Shown: piece by piece, positions 17,694 through 26,700 of the stretch
How positions within the stretch are numbered: position 1 is the first letter of the stretch
How the letters are laid out: every line of letters begins with the position of its first letter
Assembly: GCA_946534715.1 (NCBI GenBank)
Contig: CAMNCW010000061.1
Coordinates: 1-64,000, forward strand
Length of the DNA stretch: 64,000 nucleotides
Source of the DNA: an uncultured Bacteroidales bacterium
GTDB lineage: Bacteria > Bacteroidota > Bacteroidia > Bacteroidales > Paludibacteraceae
Reading direction: 5' to 3'
The notes under the pieces: model-generated
The model's database searches: none
What the model saw: the letters and a program-made list of their open reading frames with translations, nothing else
Told to the model about the DNA's origin: nothing
Position numbers and translations under genes: made by a program

Positions 17694-18353
17694 ATGCCCA
17701 ACAAAAAGATCTTCGATTATACCTTCCTTTCCCTGGGTCTCCTGATCCAGGTCATCACTTTCGCCCTCTCATCCCCCTTTAGGGGGACCGAGGGGGTCTT
17801 GTCCCTCTCCCTCTTCTCCGGCTGTCTCGGCATCTGTTCGGTTTGTCTGGCGTCACAAGCCAATATCTTCACCTACCTTTTCGGCTTTGCCCAGGTGATC
17901 ACCTATACCTGGCTCTGCTGGAAACAGCGGTTCTACGGAGAGATCGCCATCAATGCCTATTATTTCTTCACAATGATCTACGGCGTCGTGGTGTGGAAAC
18001 GACGACTTCAATCCGATTCTTCCACCGTCACTCCACGCTCGCTTTCCGGAAAACTCATTGCGCTCCTGACAACGGGCATACTCCTCGGCGCATGCCTCGC
18101 AGGATGGGCACTCGCCTCCTTCACCGATGATACACAGCCCTACCTCGATGCCTTCACCACCGTGCCCGCGCTCGTGGCACAAGCGCTGATGATTCTCGCC
18201 TTTCGCGAGCATTGGTTCATATGGCTCGCAGTCGATGTTTTCAGCGTCATCCTCTGGTACCGAGCCGGGGACTATTGTATGGTAGCGCAATACGCTTTCT
18301 GGTGCGCTAACTGCCTCTACGGCCTCCGCCGATGGACTTCCCTTTCCCACTGA
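17694..18353 (+). CDS. pnuC: Nicotinamide riboside transporter PnuC-like
   Basis: PnuC proteins are SWEET-like facilitators that import nicotinamide riboside for NAD synthesis. The 219-residue protein has about seven hydrophobic segments with family-like motifs: SGCLGICSVCLASQANIFTY, FGFAQVITYTWLCW and YGEIAINAYYFFTMIYGVVVWKRR. A palindromic repeat at codons 24-38 adds LSSPFRGTEGVLSL in the loop after the first helix. Last gene of the plus-strand unit; a weak terminator follows at 18389. Confidence 0.88.
   Translation: MPNKKIFDYTFLSLGLLIQVITFALSSPFRGTEGVLSLSLFSGCLGICSVCLASQANIFTYLFGFAQVITYTWLCWKQRFYGEIAINAYYFFTMIYGVVVWKRRLQSDSSTVTPRSLSGKLIALLTTGILLGACLAGWALASFTDDTQPYLDAFTTVPALVAQALMILAFREHWFIWLAVDVFSVILWYRAGDYCMVAQYAFWCANCLYGLRRWTSLSH
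17764..17808 (+). repeat. SPFRGTEG coding palindrome, copy 3
   Basis: Identical over 45 bases to 16601-16645, and seven of the next eight bases also match. Translated as ALSSPFRGTEGVLSLSLF in the PnuC-like gene, in the same frame as the other two copies. Confidence 0.92.
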
Positions 18354-18388
18354 TTCAATAACAAAATGCTACGAAAATGCGGAAAATC

Positions 18389-18409
18389 GTGCTTTTTGAG
18401 CACTTTTTT
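18389..18409 (+). terminator. Short intrinsic terminator after pnuC
   Basis: A 5-bp stem GTGCT/AGCAC with loop TTTTG is followed by six T. Modest stem, right position before the next promoter. Confidence 0.5.
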
Positions 18410-18419
18410 GCGCTTTTTC

Positions 18420-18450
18420 TTGCATATATGCAAAAAAAGTAGTAATTTTG
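18420..18450 (+). promoter_or_regulatory. Promoter of the thiol/Omp28 cluster
   Basis: TTG at 18420-18422, 20 bases, TAATTTTG at 18443-18450. The -33 side forms the palindrome TTGCATATATGCAA. The ATG is at 18483. Confidence 0.82.
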
Positions 18451-18482
18451 CACCGCAAATTGATTTTTTTAATTTCTAACAC

Positions 18483-18953
18483 ATGAAACGTATAATTATT
18501 AGTCTGTTAATAGCCCTTTTCGGGCTGAATTGTCGGGCGGCTTTGCCGGAAGTGACGTTGCAGGATATAGAGGGAAATGAGGTCTCGATGGCGTCTTTGG
18601 CGGGAAAAGGAAAACCGGTGATCCTGTCCTTTTTCGCTACTTGGTGCAAACCCTGTATGCGTGAGCTAAAAGCCATCAGCGAACTCTATCCCGATTGGCA
18701 GGAAGAGACGGGCGTGGAGATGTATATCATCTCGATCGACCAAGCGCAGGATGTGCAGAAAGTGCGTCCGCTGGTGGATGGAAACGGATGGGAATACCAT
18801 GTTCTGCTGGATCCCAACAGCACCTTCAAACGCGCTATGAATGTACAGAATATCCCGCATCTCTTTGTGCTGGACGGCAAAGGAACGATCGTCTTCCAGC
18901 AGGCGGGTTATACCGACGGCGAAGAGACCGAGATTGCGAAGTATCTGAAATAA
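18483..18953 (+). CDS. TlpA/ResA-like periplasmic thioredoxin
   Basis: A thiol-disulfide oxidoreductase of the envelope. The 156-residue protein has a signal peptide (KRIIISLLIALFGLNCRA), then an AhpC/TSA-like fold with VTLQDIEGNEVSMASLAGK, the redox motif FATWCKPCMREL (CxxC) and the cis-Pro region VQNIPHLFVLDGKG. It opens a cluster containing two more proteins with CxxC motifs (20624 and 21968), so it may act on them. Its stop is immediately followed by the TTG start of the DUF6029 gene. Confidence 0.92.
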   Translation: MKRIIISLLIALFGLNCRAALPEVTLQDIEGNEVSMASLAGKGKPVILSFFATWCKPCMRELKAISELYPDWQEETGVEMYIISIDQAQDVQKVRPLVDGNGWEYHVLLDPNSTFKRAMNVQNIPHLFVLDGKGTIVFQQAGYTDGEETEIAKYLK

Positions 18954-20621
18954 TTGAAAAAGCCGATTTACATATTGTTTGCGTTTCTGGCGGCAGCGTG
19001 GACAGCATCCGCCAATGATACCGTCTATGTGACCGGTGGCGTTCAGCATGAAGGTTTGCTGGATTGGAGCCCGGTGATGTACCATAGCAATTCCTACCTC
19101 GACCTCTCCCTCCATTGGCAACGGAATGCCGCGGACGAAGGGGTGGAGCAGAGCAGTACGTTCCGGGAACTGCGGGCAAGCACGCGTCTGGAGTTGACCC
19201 AATGGCCGATGCTGGGATATGAACCCGATTTCGGAGGATACGGAATGAGTCATCTCTCGCTCGAAGCCGCTTTCACGTGGGGTGAGATAACGGTCGGCGA
19301 TGTGTATGGCCAGTTCGGTACGGGGATGATCCTCAACCTATACGAGGAGCGGGCATTAGGTATCGACGGCGCTCTACGCGGCGCGAAGATCAGAGTACAG
19401 CCCTTCCGGGGTGTTTCTCTCACCGCCATCGGAGGCAAGCAGCGGCGCTATTGGAGTTGCTATAAAGATCACGCTTTCGGCTGGAATTATCAGCGGGATG
19501 CTACTCTGGGCGGAGACTTGGAATTGAAACTGGAGCAATGGATCCCTGCCCTGCAACAACGGAACATGGGGCTTACTTTCGGAGGAAGCTACGTGTCCAA
19601 ATACGAGGCGTTCGATTCCATCATCGTGCCCATTGACGGCACGTTGTACCTCTATAACCTGCCCCGATGGGTAGGAGCGGGGGAAGTGCGTGCGGAATGG
19701 CATATGGGCGGATGGAATATCTATGCCGAATATGCCCGCAAGGCGAATGACCCCTGTATGGATAACCGGTTCAGTTATCGCCCCGGTGAGGCGTTGTATA
19801 TGAGCGCGTCCTATTCGCAGAAAGGTTTCTCGGTCTTGGCGCAGGCGAAGCGGTCGGACAATATGGCTTTTCGCTCCGAGCGCTTGCGCACCGGTATAGC
19901 GGGTAGGCTCAATAACCTTCCGGCGTTTGCACCGCAACATACGTATGCACTGGCGGGGCTATACCCCTATGCCACCCGTTATGCGGACGGCGAATGGGCT
20001 TTTCAGGCGGAGATGGTCTATACCTGGAAGCGGAAGACCAAGATGGGCGGACGGTACGGCACCACCCTCAAACTGAGTGCCGCACATATACGCGGTCTGG
20101 ACCGGCCCGGCAGTTGGGGAATAGACCGAAGTGCCCAAGGCGAATACTACACCGATGTGAATATCGAGCTCAACAAACGGCTCTCCAAACGCTGGTGGCT
20201 GAATGCGATGCTGATGTATCAGAACTACAACCAAAAGATAGTGGAGGGGTCCGGCGGTTTGATCCGGTCCGGTATCGCTGTCATCGACACGAAGGTGCAG
20301 GTGAATGCGGATATCACCGTCCGGGGCGAGTTGCAGTATCTCTACTCGCGGGATTACAGGGGACAATGGCTCTTCGCTTTATGTGAACTCAGTCTCTACC
20401 GCCATTGGATGATCAGCGGGCAATGGACCTATAACGTCGGCGGAACTGCTGAGGCTACCCGGGAGCATTTCTACACCGCCGCGCTCACCTATACCAACGG
20501 GGCGCACCGGGTCAATGCCGGTTATACCAAAACGAGAGAGGGACATAACTGCGTAGGCGGTGTATGCCGATATGTGCCGAAACAACAAGGAGTGATGATC
20601 AATTATACGTTCTTGTTTTAG
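18954..20621 (+). CDS. DUF6029 family outer-membrane protein
   Basis: The 555-residue protein has a signal peptide (KKPIYILFAFLAAAWTASA) and a long barrel-like body rich in alternating aromatic strands (e.g. GYGMSHLSLEAAFTWGEITVGD), ending in GVMINYTFLF with a C-terminal aromatic typical of outer-membrane barrels. I recognise it as DUF6029-like, a family found beside TlpA and Omp28 genes in Bacteroidota. The start is TTG, directly after the preceding stop. It may provide an outer-membrane channel or scaffold for the thiol proteins; function unknown. Confidence 0.78.
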   Translation: MKKPIYILFAFLAAAWTASANDTVYVTGGVQHEGLLDWSPVMYHSNSYLDLSLHWQRNAADEGVEQSSTFRELRASTRLELTQWPMLGYEPDFGGYGMSHLSLEAAFTWGEITVGDVYGQFGTGMILNLYEERALGIDGALRGAKIRVQPFRGVSLTAIGGKQRRYWSCYKDHAFGWNYQRDATLGGDLELKLEQWIPALQQRNMGLTFGGSYVSKYEAFDSIIVPIDGTLYLYNLPRWVGAGEVRAEWHMGGWNIYAEYARKANDPCMDNRFSYRPGEALYMSASYSQKGFSVLAQAKRSDNMAFRSERLRTGIAGRLNNLPAFAPQHTYALAGLYPYATRYADGEWAFQAEMVYTWKRKTKMGGRYGTTLKLSAAHIRGLDRPGSWGIDRSAQGEYYTDVNIELNKRLSKRWWLNAMLMYQNYNQKIVEGSGGLIRSGIAVIDTKVQVNADITVRGELQYLYSRDYRGQWLFALCELSLYRHWMISGQWTYNVGGTAEATREHFYTAALTYTNGAHRVNAGYTKTREGHNCVGGVCRYVPKQQGVMINYTFLF

Positions 20622-20623
20622 AA

Positions 20624-21454
20624 ATGAAGAAAATCTTGTACATAGCTCTGATCCTGCTGTTTGCGGGATGTGAGGTGATCGGCGAGAACGAACGTCTGAT
20701 TCCTGTCTCGGGCGAAGGAACGACCGACAGGCGGCATGTGCTCCTGGAGTTCACGGGCTTCCGGTGCGTCAATTGTCCGACCGCCGCCCAAACGGCGCAA
20801 GCGTTGCATACGATATACGGCGAGAACCTGATCGTCATCGCGCTACATCCCGCCTCCAACCCCTTCACGCAAGGCAAAGAGGACTATACCTGTCCGGCGG
20901 CGGACAGTGTATATCGCTATATGGGCGGTACCGAGACCACGCCTTTCCCTACCGGAAACATCGATCTGAAGGCGGAGAACGGGACGTATTTCTTCGATGC
21001 CGCAGAGTGGTCACGTCTGGCGGTACAGGCGATGGCGGATTCTGTCGCGCCGGATATAGCCGTGACGCTGCAAACAGACACGGCTAACCGAACAGTCAGC
21101 ATACAGGCTGTCTATACCTCCCCCAAGACGGAGGAAGTGCAAATAGCTTTCTGGCTCGTGGAGGACAGCATACCCGGTATGCAAGCCATGCCCGACGGAT
21201 CCGTACAGAAAGACTACCCGCACCGGCATGTGTTGCGCGCTGTTGCGAACGATCAGACATGGGGGAAACGTACCCTCATGGACTCCAACATCAGACTCGT
21301 AACAGGCGATGTGAACATCCCCCAGCAATGCCGCATCACGCATTGCTCCATCGTTGCGCTGATGTTTGATACAAAAGATAAACATATATTACAAGCTTAT
21401 GAAACGAAATTGGATGATTATGACTATCGCTCTGATGTGGGCGATGAACGCTAA
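20624..21454 (+). CDS. Omp28-type thioredoxin-like lipoprotein
   Basis: The 276-residue lipoprotein starts at ATG 20624 (lipobox LLFAGC), chosen over an upstream frame that begins inside the DUF6029 gene. After the signal comes HVLLEFTGFRCVNCPTAAQTA with a CxxC motif, and GENLIVIALHPASN, the Omp28/thioredoxin-like pattern. C-terminal beta-rich region. Overlaps the next gene by 56 bases in another frame. Probably an envelope thiol protein served by the upstream TlpA homologue (inference). Confidence 0.8.
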   Translation: MKKILYIALILLFAGCEVIGENERLIPVSGEGTTDRRHVLLEFTGFRCVNCPTAAQTAQALHTIYGENLIVIALHPASNPFTQGKEDYTCPAADSVYRYMGGTETTPFPTGNIDLKAENGTYFFDAAEWSRLAVQAMADSVAPDIAVTLQTDTANRTVSIQAVYTSPKTEEVQIAFWLVEDSIPGMQAMPDGSVQKDYPHRHVLRAVANDQTWGKRTLMDSNIRLVTGDVNIPQQCRITHCSIVALMFDTKDKHILQAYETKLDDYDYRSDVGDER

Positions 21455-21956
21455 TGCGTTGATTGTCAGTATTACCGGGCAAGGGGATATTCCTGCTCAG
21501 GGAATGGAACTGACGCTGACAGAGGCGGAAGAAGATCCGCTCTCCGGCGAGAAACGCATGGAGATCAATGGTACGCTGTTGAGTTCCGGCGCACTGAATG
21601 TGACGATCGTTCGCACGGCGGCTGGGCTGAACGATGAGTTTTGTTGCGCCGGACAATGTACGCCGGGCAACAAAGAACAGCGCGAGGAATTGCAGTTCAT
21701 GCCGCAAGGTATAGCGAACTGGTTCGTGCATTACACACCGGCACCGGGATCGGACGAGACCGTCGTTTACACCTTCTCCGACGGGACTGAGACACGTACC
21801 CTGACCGTGCATTATAACTATGCCGCACAGGCGATCGAGACCACCACGGCTCCCGCTGCCCAAGGAAACGAAAAGATCCTGCGTGACGGCTGGGTTCTCA
21901 TCCGCCGCGGCAACGAACTCATCACCCTGCAAGGACAAACAATGAATAATTTTTAA
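21399..21956 (+). CDS. Secreted protein with conserved C-terminal sorting-like tail
   Basis: The 185-residue protein starts at ATG 21399, with signal RNWMIMTIALMWAMNANA. A beta-sandwich-like domain contains a Cys cluster, DEFCCAGQCTPGN (about 86-98). It ends with EKILRDGWVLIRRGNELITLQGQ. That tail matches the pattern of the M6 metalloprotease tail at 56614-61200 (VKAIIDGQIVIIRGEAVYTLTGARVQ, 26 residues, by positions 1503-1528), so it is probably a shared export or anchoring signal. The 56-base overlap with the preceding gene suggests coupled translation. Function unknown. Confidence 0.68.
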   Translation: MKRNWMIMTIALMWAMNANALIVSITGQGDIPAQGMELTLTEAEEDPLSGEKRMEINGTLLSSGALNVTIVRTAAGLNDEFCCAGQCTPGNKEQREELQFMPQGIANWFVHYTPAPGSDETVVYTFSDGTETRTLTVHYNYAAQAIETTTAPAAQGNEKILRDGWVLIRRGNELITLQGQTMNNF

Positions 21957-21967
21957 TAGATACAGTT

Positions 21968-23419
21968 ATGAAGAAAATCTTTTTTGCTCTGACGAGCATC
22001 GCTATGCTGGCTCTGACAGCTTGCGAACCTAAGAACCAACCGGTTCCTCCTACACCAACTCCATCCACTGACACGATCGCCGATTTTACCGTGCCCAAAA
22101 AACACCTCATTGAGGAGTTTACCTCGCAATCATGCGGCTATTGCCCTTACGGCATGGATGCGATCCAGCAGTTTATCGGCAATGATACCAACTGGGTGCT
22201 GGTGCTCCATCACGCCGGGTATGCGAACGATAATTTCACCATCACCGGCAGTTCCAACATCGCCTCGTCCTTAGGGGTGAACGGCGCTCCGAGCATGACG
22301 ATAGATCGTGCGAAAACACGCATTCCGGATGGCAGTAAACTGGTCTTCCATCCGGGCTATCTCCCGCAAACCGTCCGCTCGCAGTTCGCTACTACGACCT
22401 ATGCTACGATGGATATTCTCAACACCTACGATGCATCCACGCGCGAACTGAAAGTCAAGGTGTCGGGTAAGATCGGTAAAAGCGATTACGGAAATCTCAA
22501 ACTGACCGTTCTCGTGAAGGAATCCGGTATGATTGACAGCCAACTGGACTATTATAACACCTTCCGGGGGTGGCAGGAGTTCATGCACGCGAATGCCGTT
22601 CGTGCCTTCCTCTCCGCGCCCAAAGGAAATACCATCGCGATTACTGAGGATACCACCCGACACTATGAGATGGAACTGACTACTACCCTCAACGCCGCAT
22701 GGAATGCGGAGAACTGTATGGTAGTCGCTTTCCTGAGCGAGGAATTCCAACCCGTGGTACAGGCTGAGCAGAAACCTGTGGTAGCCGGTACGAAAGGCGG
22801 CGCGGATATCCAGCACGGCGGTATTACCAAAGTGCCCGTGCCGGACTATTATCCCGAACCGGACGCTACACAAGGACCTGCTTCCTATTCCGGTAACGCG
22901 TATGAGGAAGTTCCGCTGTCAATCGCTGGGTACGAACCATACACCAATTACGGATTTAACTTCTGGACGATTCAGGCATACAGCACTTCAAACACCGTGA
23001 CGGTGGACAATACCCAATGCGTTCCTTTCGCGATTATCTATCTCTTCACCGATTTGACTCAAACTACTATTCCTGCCGGCACCTATCCGGTGAACACCTC
23101 TTTGAAACCCGGAACCGTTTATGCCGGATTCCGTGATGATGAGCAATATCGCATTGAAGGTAGTACATTCGGCTTTGCATCCCTCTCCTATCTGGAGCAA
23201 GGTTATTACTCACCGGTGGCGGAATGGCTCATTGCGGATGGCGAGATGACGATAGAAGCGGATAAATGGCAACTCACAGGACATGCGCTGAACGGCTCCG
23301 AGATCAATCTGAGAGGAACCACTATTAAGATAGCCAGTCCTGTATCCGCGCCTGTCCGTAAGCATGACGGCAAGGCCGCTCTCCTTCCTTTCCCCGGCAT
23401 GACTTGCCGGTTCTATTAA
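21968..23419 (+). CDS. Omp28-related outer-membrane lipoprotein
   Basis: The 483-residue protein has lipobox LALTAC (Cys about 19), a Pro/Thr linker, then HLIEEFTSQSCGYCPYGMDAI with a CxxC redox motif. LVLHHAGYANDNF and GVNGAPSMTIDR, the cis-Pro-like site of the thioredoxin fold in Omp28 proteins, follow. The C-terminal half is beta-rich. Last gene of the cluster; a repeat-rich intergenic region and a terminator follow. Likely surface or periplasmic; substrate unknown. Confidence 0.85.
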   Translation: MKKIFFALTSIAMLALTACEPKNQPVPPTPTPSTDTIADFTVPKKHLIEEFTSQSCGYCPYGMDAIQQFIGNDTNWVLVLHHAGYANDNFTITGSSNIASSLGVNGAPSMTIDRAKTRIPDGSKLVFHPGYLPQTVRSQFATTTYATMDILNTYDASTRELKVKVSGKIGKSDYGNLKLTVLVKESGMIDSQLDYYNTFRGWQEFMHANAVRAFLSAPKGNTIAITEDTTRHYEMELTTTLNAAWNAENCMVVAFLSEEFQPVVQAEQKPVVAGTKGGADIQHGGITKVPVPDYYPEPDATQGPASYSGNAYEEVPLSIAGYEPYTNYGFNFWTIQAYSTSNTVTVDNTQCVPFAIIYLFTDLTQTTIPAGTYPVNTSLKPGTVYAGFRDDEQYRIEGSTFGFASLSYLEQGYYSPVAEWLIADGEMTIEADKWQLTGHALNGSEINLRGTTIKIASPVSAPVRKHDGKAALLPFPGMTCRFY

Positions 23420-23426
23420 AATTTGC

Positions 23427-23493
23427 ATGACAATCTTGGCAATCTTGACAAAGTTCTGCCTGAAGTTTGCCAACTTGGTCAACTTTGCCATGT
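23427..23493. repeat. Imperfect long palindrome
   Basis: TGACA...GGCAA...TTGACAAAGTT on the left mirrors AAGTTTGCCAA...TTTGCC...TGTCA on the right around the centre CTGCCTG. Imperfect arms; possibly a folded mRNA end or a decayed repeat element. Confidence 0.55.
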
Positions 23494-23522
23494 CATTTTT
23501 TAATAAATCAGCCAAATTTGCC

Positions 23523-23573
23523 GTAATAATCGTGCCCCTGTGGCTAAGTAATAATCGTACCCTTTAGGGCTAA
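23523..23573 (+). repeat. Two tandem GTAATAATCGT...GGCTAA units
   Basis: Two adjacent units share GTAATAATCGT at the left and GGCTAA at the right. The middles differ (GCCCCTGT versus ACCCTTTAG), and the second can form ACCC-TTT-AGGG... hairpins. Confidence 0.7.
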
Positions 23574-23639
23574 GAACGCGTTCGTTAGTCATTCTTATAT
23601 ATTCTTAGTCATTCGTTAACCATTCTCGTGGGTATTTCG

Positions 23640-23663
23640 AGCGTCCTTCGGGGCGCTTTTTTG
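23640..23663 (+). terminator. Intrinsic terminator of the thiol/Omp28 cluster
   Basis: AGCGTCC-TTCG-GGGCGCT hairpin, one T-G pair within the stem, followed by six T. Tetraloop TTCG. Confidence 0.8.
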
Positions 23664-23703
23664 TTACCCAAATCGCTTTTTTTTCAAAAAAATGCACGAA
23701 TGC

Positions 23704-23734
23704 TTGCATATATCCAAAATTTGTCGTATCTTTG
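23704..23734 (+). promoter_or_regulatory. Promoter of the TamB-barrel fusion unit
   Basis: TTG at 23704-23706, 20 bases, TATCTTTG at 23727-23734, followed by CA as at most other promoters here. It lies inside the longest open frame (from ATG 23692), so that ATG cannot be on this transcript. Confidence 0.78.
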
Positions 23735-23742
23735 CAACCGAT

Positions 23743-26700
23743 TTGAAGAAAAGTAATCTACTTTGGAAGATCCCACTGGTTCTTTTGGAGACAGTAACGG
23801 GGTTCGTTTTACTGCTTGTAACAGCAGTTATTGTTGTTGTGGCTACTCCTTCGTGCCGCGAGGCGGTGTTGGAAAAAGGAGTGGCGGTTGCCAATGAGAA
23901 AACGGATTTCGATATCGATCTGGGGCATCTCTATCTCTCGCCTTTTCATCATTCTCCTATGGTCTTATACCGTGCTTACAAAGGCAAAACGGATCTGCCT
24001 TTGGGCGTAGAGGTGGACAGCCTCTTTGTGGGGCACCGCGGACAGGATACTTTAATTTACGTGCGCGCGTTGCACCTGAAGGCCATCGTACAGACCTCCG
24101 GACAGCCGGACACGATGCCTTTCAATCCTTTAACCTTGCCTATAGAGGTGGAGAAATTGCATTTGAGGCAAGTCACTTTTCATTCGGACAGCCTCATCGC
24201 TGCCGTGGGCTTGGATATAATCGTGGATAGTTTGGATGTCACCTCGCCGGAGTTGATCATCGCAAAAGGGCAATATCCTTTGCACGGGTTGCGGTTGGAA
24301 GGCGCGGACGTGGGCGTTGATCTGCGCAAGCAGGCGAAGAAAAAGGAACAGAAACAGGATTCTCCCAAAAAGGCGCCTATGGCGTTCGATATTCCCGATG
24401 GCGAACTGAGAAGAATCCATTTCCAACTCACCCCGTTAGGGATGCATATCAAGGCGAAATCGCTTTCCACCAATACCTTGGTTAATGTGGGCGGTAATGT
24501 GTATGACGCCCGACGCTTGAACGTAGGCGGTTTCGCGTTGGACTTGCCCAAACTCTATCTGCCTTTTGATACAATTGACGGAAACGCCTATGTCGATATA
24601 GCCAACAGCCTTATAACAAGCACGGGACTTCATGCACATTCGGAGGAACTGGGAGCGGACGCTAAGCTCAAATCCACTCTCTTTAACCTCAAAACGATGC
24701 GTGTCGAGACGGAAGGAGAGGCGGATTTCAAGGGCTCGAAAGCTACGCTTCGTGCATTTTACGACATCGACGATCAGCTCTATGGGGCAAACGTGGAGAT
24801 GGAACGCGTGGACCTGTCGCCGTTCCTCAAACGAACGATGAACCTGGTACTCGCCGGTTCGTTACAGGCGGAAGGCAAGGGAATCAACCCTTCTTCGCCG
24901 GCAATGCGGAGCAAAGTGCATCTGTATCTGAAAGACGCTATCTATGAGCAGATCAATGTCTCCGGCTTGGACTTGGACGCCGCTTTGGCGAATAAGACCG
25001 TAGAGGGTACGATGCATCTGCCGGTAACGATGCGCAACGAGAACTTGAAACTGAAAGCAAATACGGAGCACCGTTTCCGTGTCTCGGACTTCATGAAGCC
25101 GGAGCAAATGGCGGTCGATTACCACGCTACGATGCGCCAAGTACAAGCGCAGTTGGCGAAAGAGACCTTGAACGCGGATGTGCTGACGTTGGATTTTGCA
25201 ACCGATACCGCCACTTCGCTGGATATGGAGACGGCAGGGCTGTCGCTTAACCTGGAGAGCCCGATGCATGTGTTGAAATTAGTGGACAAAGCGCAAGCGT
25301 TGAAGCATATACCCACTTCTTTTACCGACCTCAATAACCTCGATACCTTGCGACGCCTGATCCCGGATCTGGTAGCGCGCATTGCATTGACCAAAGGAAG
25401 TCCGATTCAAGGTATTATTGAGCGAAAGGGCTTGGATATAGACCGTGTAGCCTTGGCGTTGAACTCCGACGAGGAGCAGACCACCTTAGAGCTGGACGCC
25501 GCTATGCCCGAGACTGATTCTACCAAATGGCGTCTCCCGGCAGTTAAGGCGGCGATGAAAATGATGATGCGCGAAGGGGTCGCTACCGCTACTCTTACGG
25601 CGGATACCAAACTGACAGACGGAGCCGCTTCCATGCACGACCTGCGAACTGATGCTAACCTTTGGTTAGATCTGGAGCGCAAAGGCGAGGACTTGCATGG
25701 CAAAGGATGCTTCACTTTGGATGATCTCTCGTTCAAGAATATGGACTTTGGTAGCCGTGCGGCAGAGATAGTGATTGCTCCCTCAAAGCGCTATGCCCAC
25801 GCCTGGCAGACGGATGTGCGTCTGGATGATATACCTCTTACGATCCTGGACAGCATTGTACGCGTGCCCGGTTTGGCGTTGCAGGGTGCTATACGAGCCA
25901 AAGCGAATATAGACGGTCTGCCTTCCATAAAGGATATATCCGCTGAGGTCGTTCCGTTAGGCGTGACCGCGCTCTATACGAAGTACGGCGCGCAACTGAG
26001 TCTTGGCGAAGAGCCGATTATCATGGAGCATAACAAGGTCGATCTGAACGGTCTGCCTATCTACGGAGCGGACAGCACCTTCCTGCAACTTAACGGTGGT
26101 CTGGACTTGAATACAATGCGGTTGGATGTGGTCTTAAAAGCCGACAGCTTCGCACCGGTTAAGTTGGAAGAGGGCGGACAAATGCCCGTTTACGGAGACT
26201 TGGCGGTGGATATAGACGGAACGGTCTCCGGGCCTCTGGACAGCATCCTGGCGGATGTGGATGTAACCATCCTGCCCAATACCGATATCACGTACCCTAT
26301 TGACAAGAAGAATCTGGCGCAAGTGAAGCCTTACGGAACGGTCAATGTGCAGTACGGAACTGCCGGGAAGGAACTGAACTTGGGCGGTCGGATCAATGTG
26401 GACAATGGGTTCATTCGTTATTCGCCCAAACTATACCCGATCATGCCGTTCCGTGTCGATTCCGGAAGTCATGTGGATTTCAACGGTCCGATCAAGAAAA
26501 CCCGTTTGAATGTAGCCGCTTCGCAGAAAGTGTCCTCGAACGTGCAGTCGGCAGGCGAGGAGATGCGGTCGGTGGATTTTATCACGGGTGTGCGTATAAA
26601 AGGCGAGTTGGATACCATCGGTTTGGGTGCGCTCAGTTTCTTCCTTGAGGCACCGAAGGACGAGACCATCTCGCGTGAGTTGGCTATTATTGATGAAGAC

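Larger units (their letters stand above)
23420..23742. other. Repeat mosaic between Omp28 and the TamB fusion
   Basis: No gene supported. From left to right it holds an imperfect palindrome (23427-23493), two tandem 25-26-base units (23523-23573), paired TTAGTCATTC units, a terminator (23640-23663) and a promoter (23704-23734). Confidence 0.75.
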
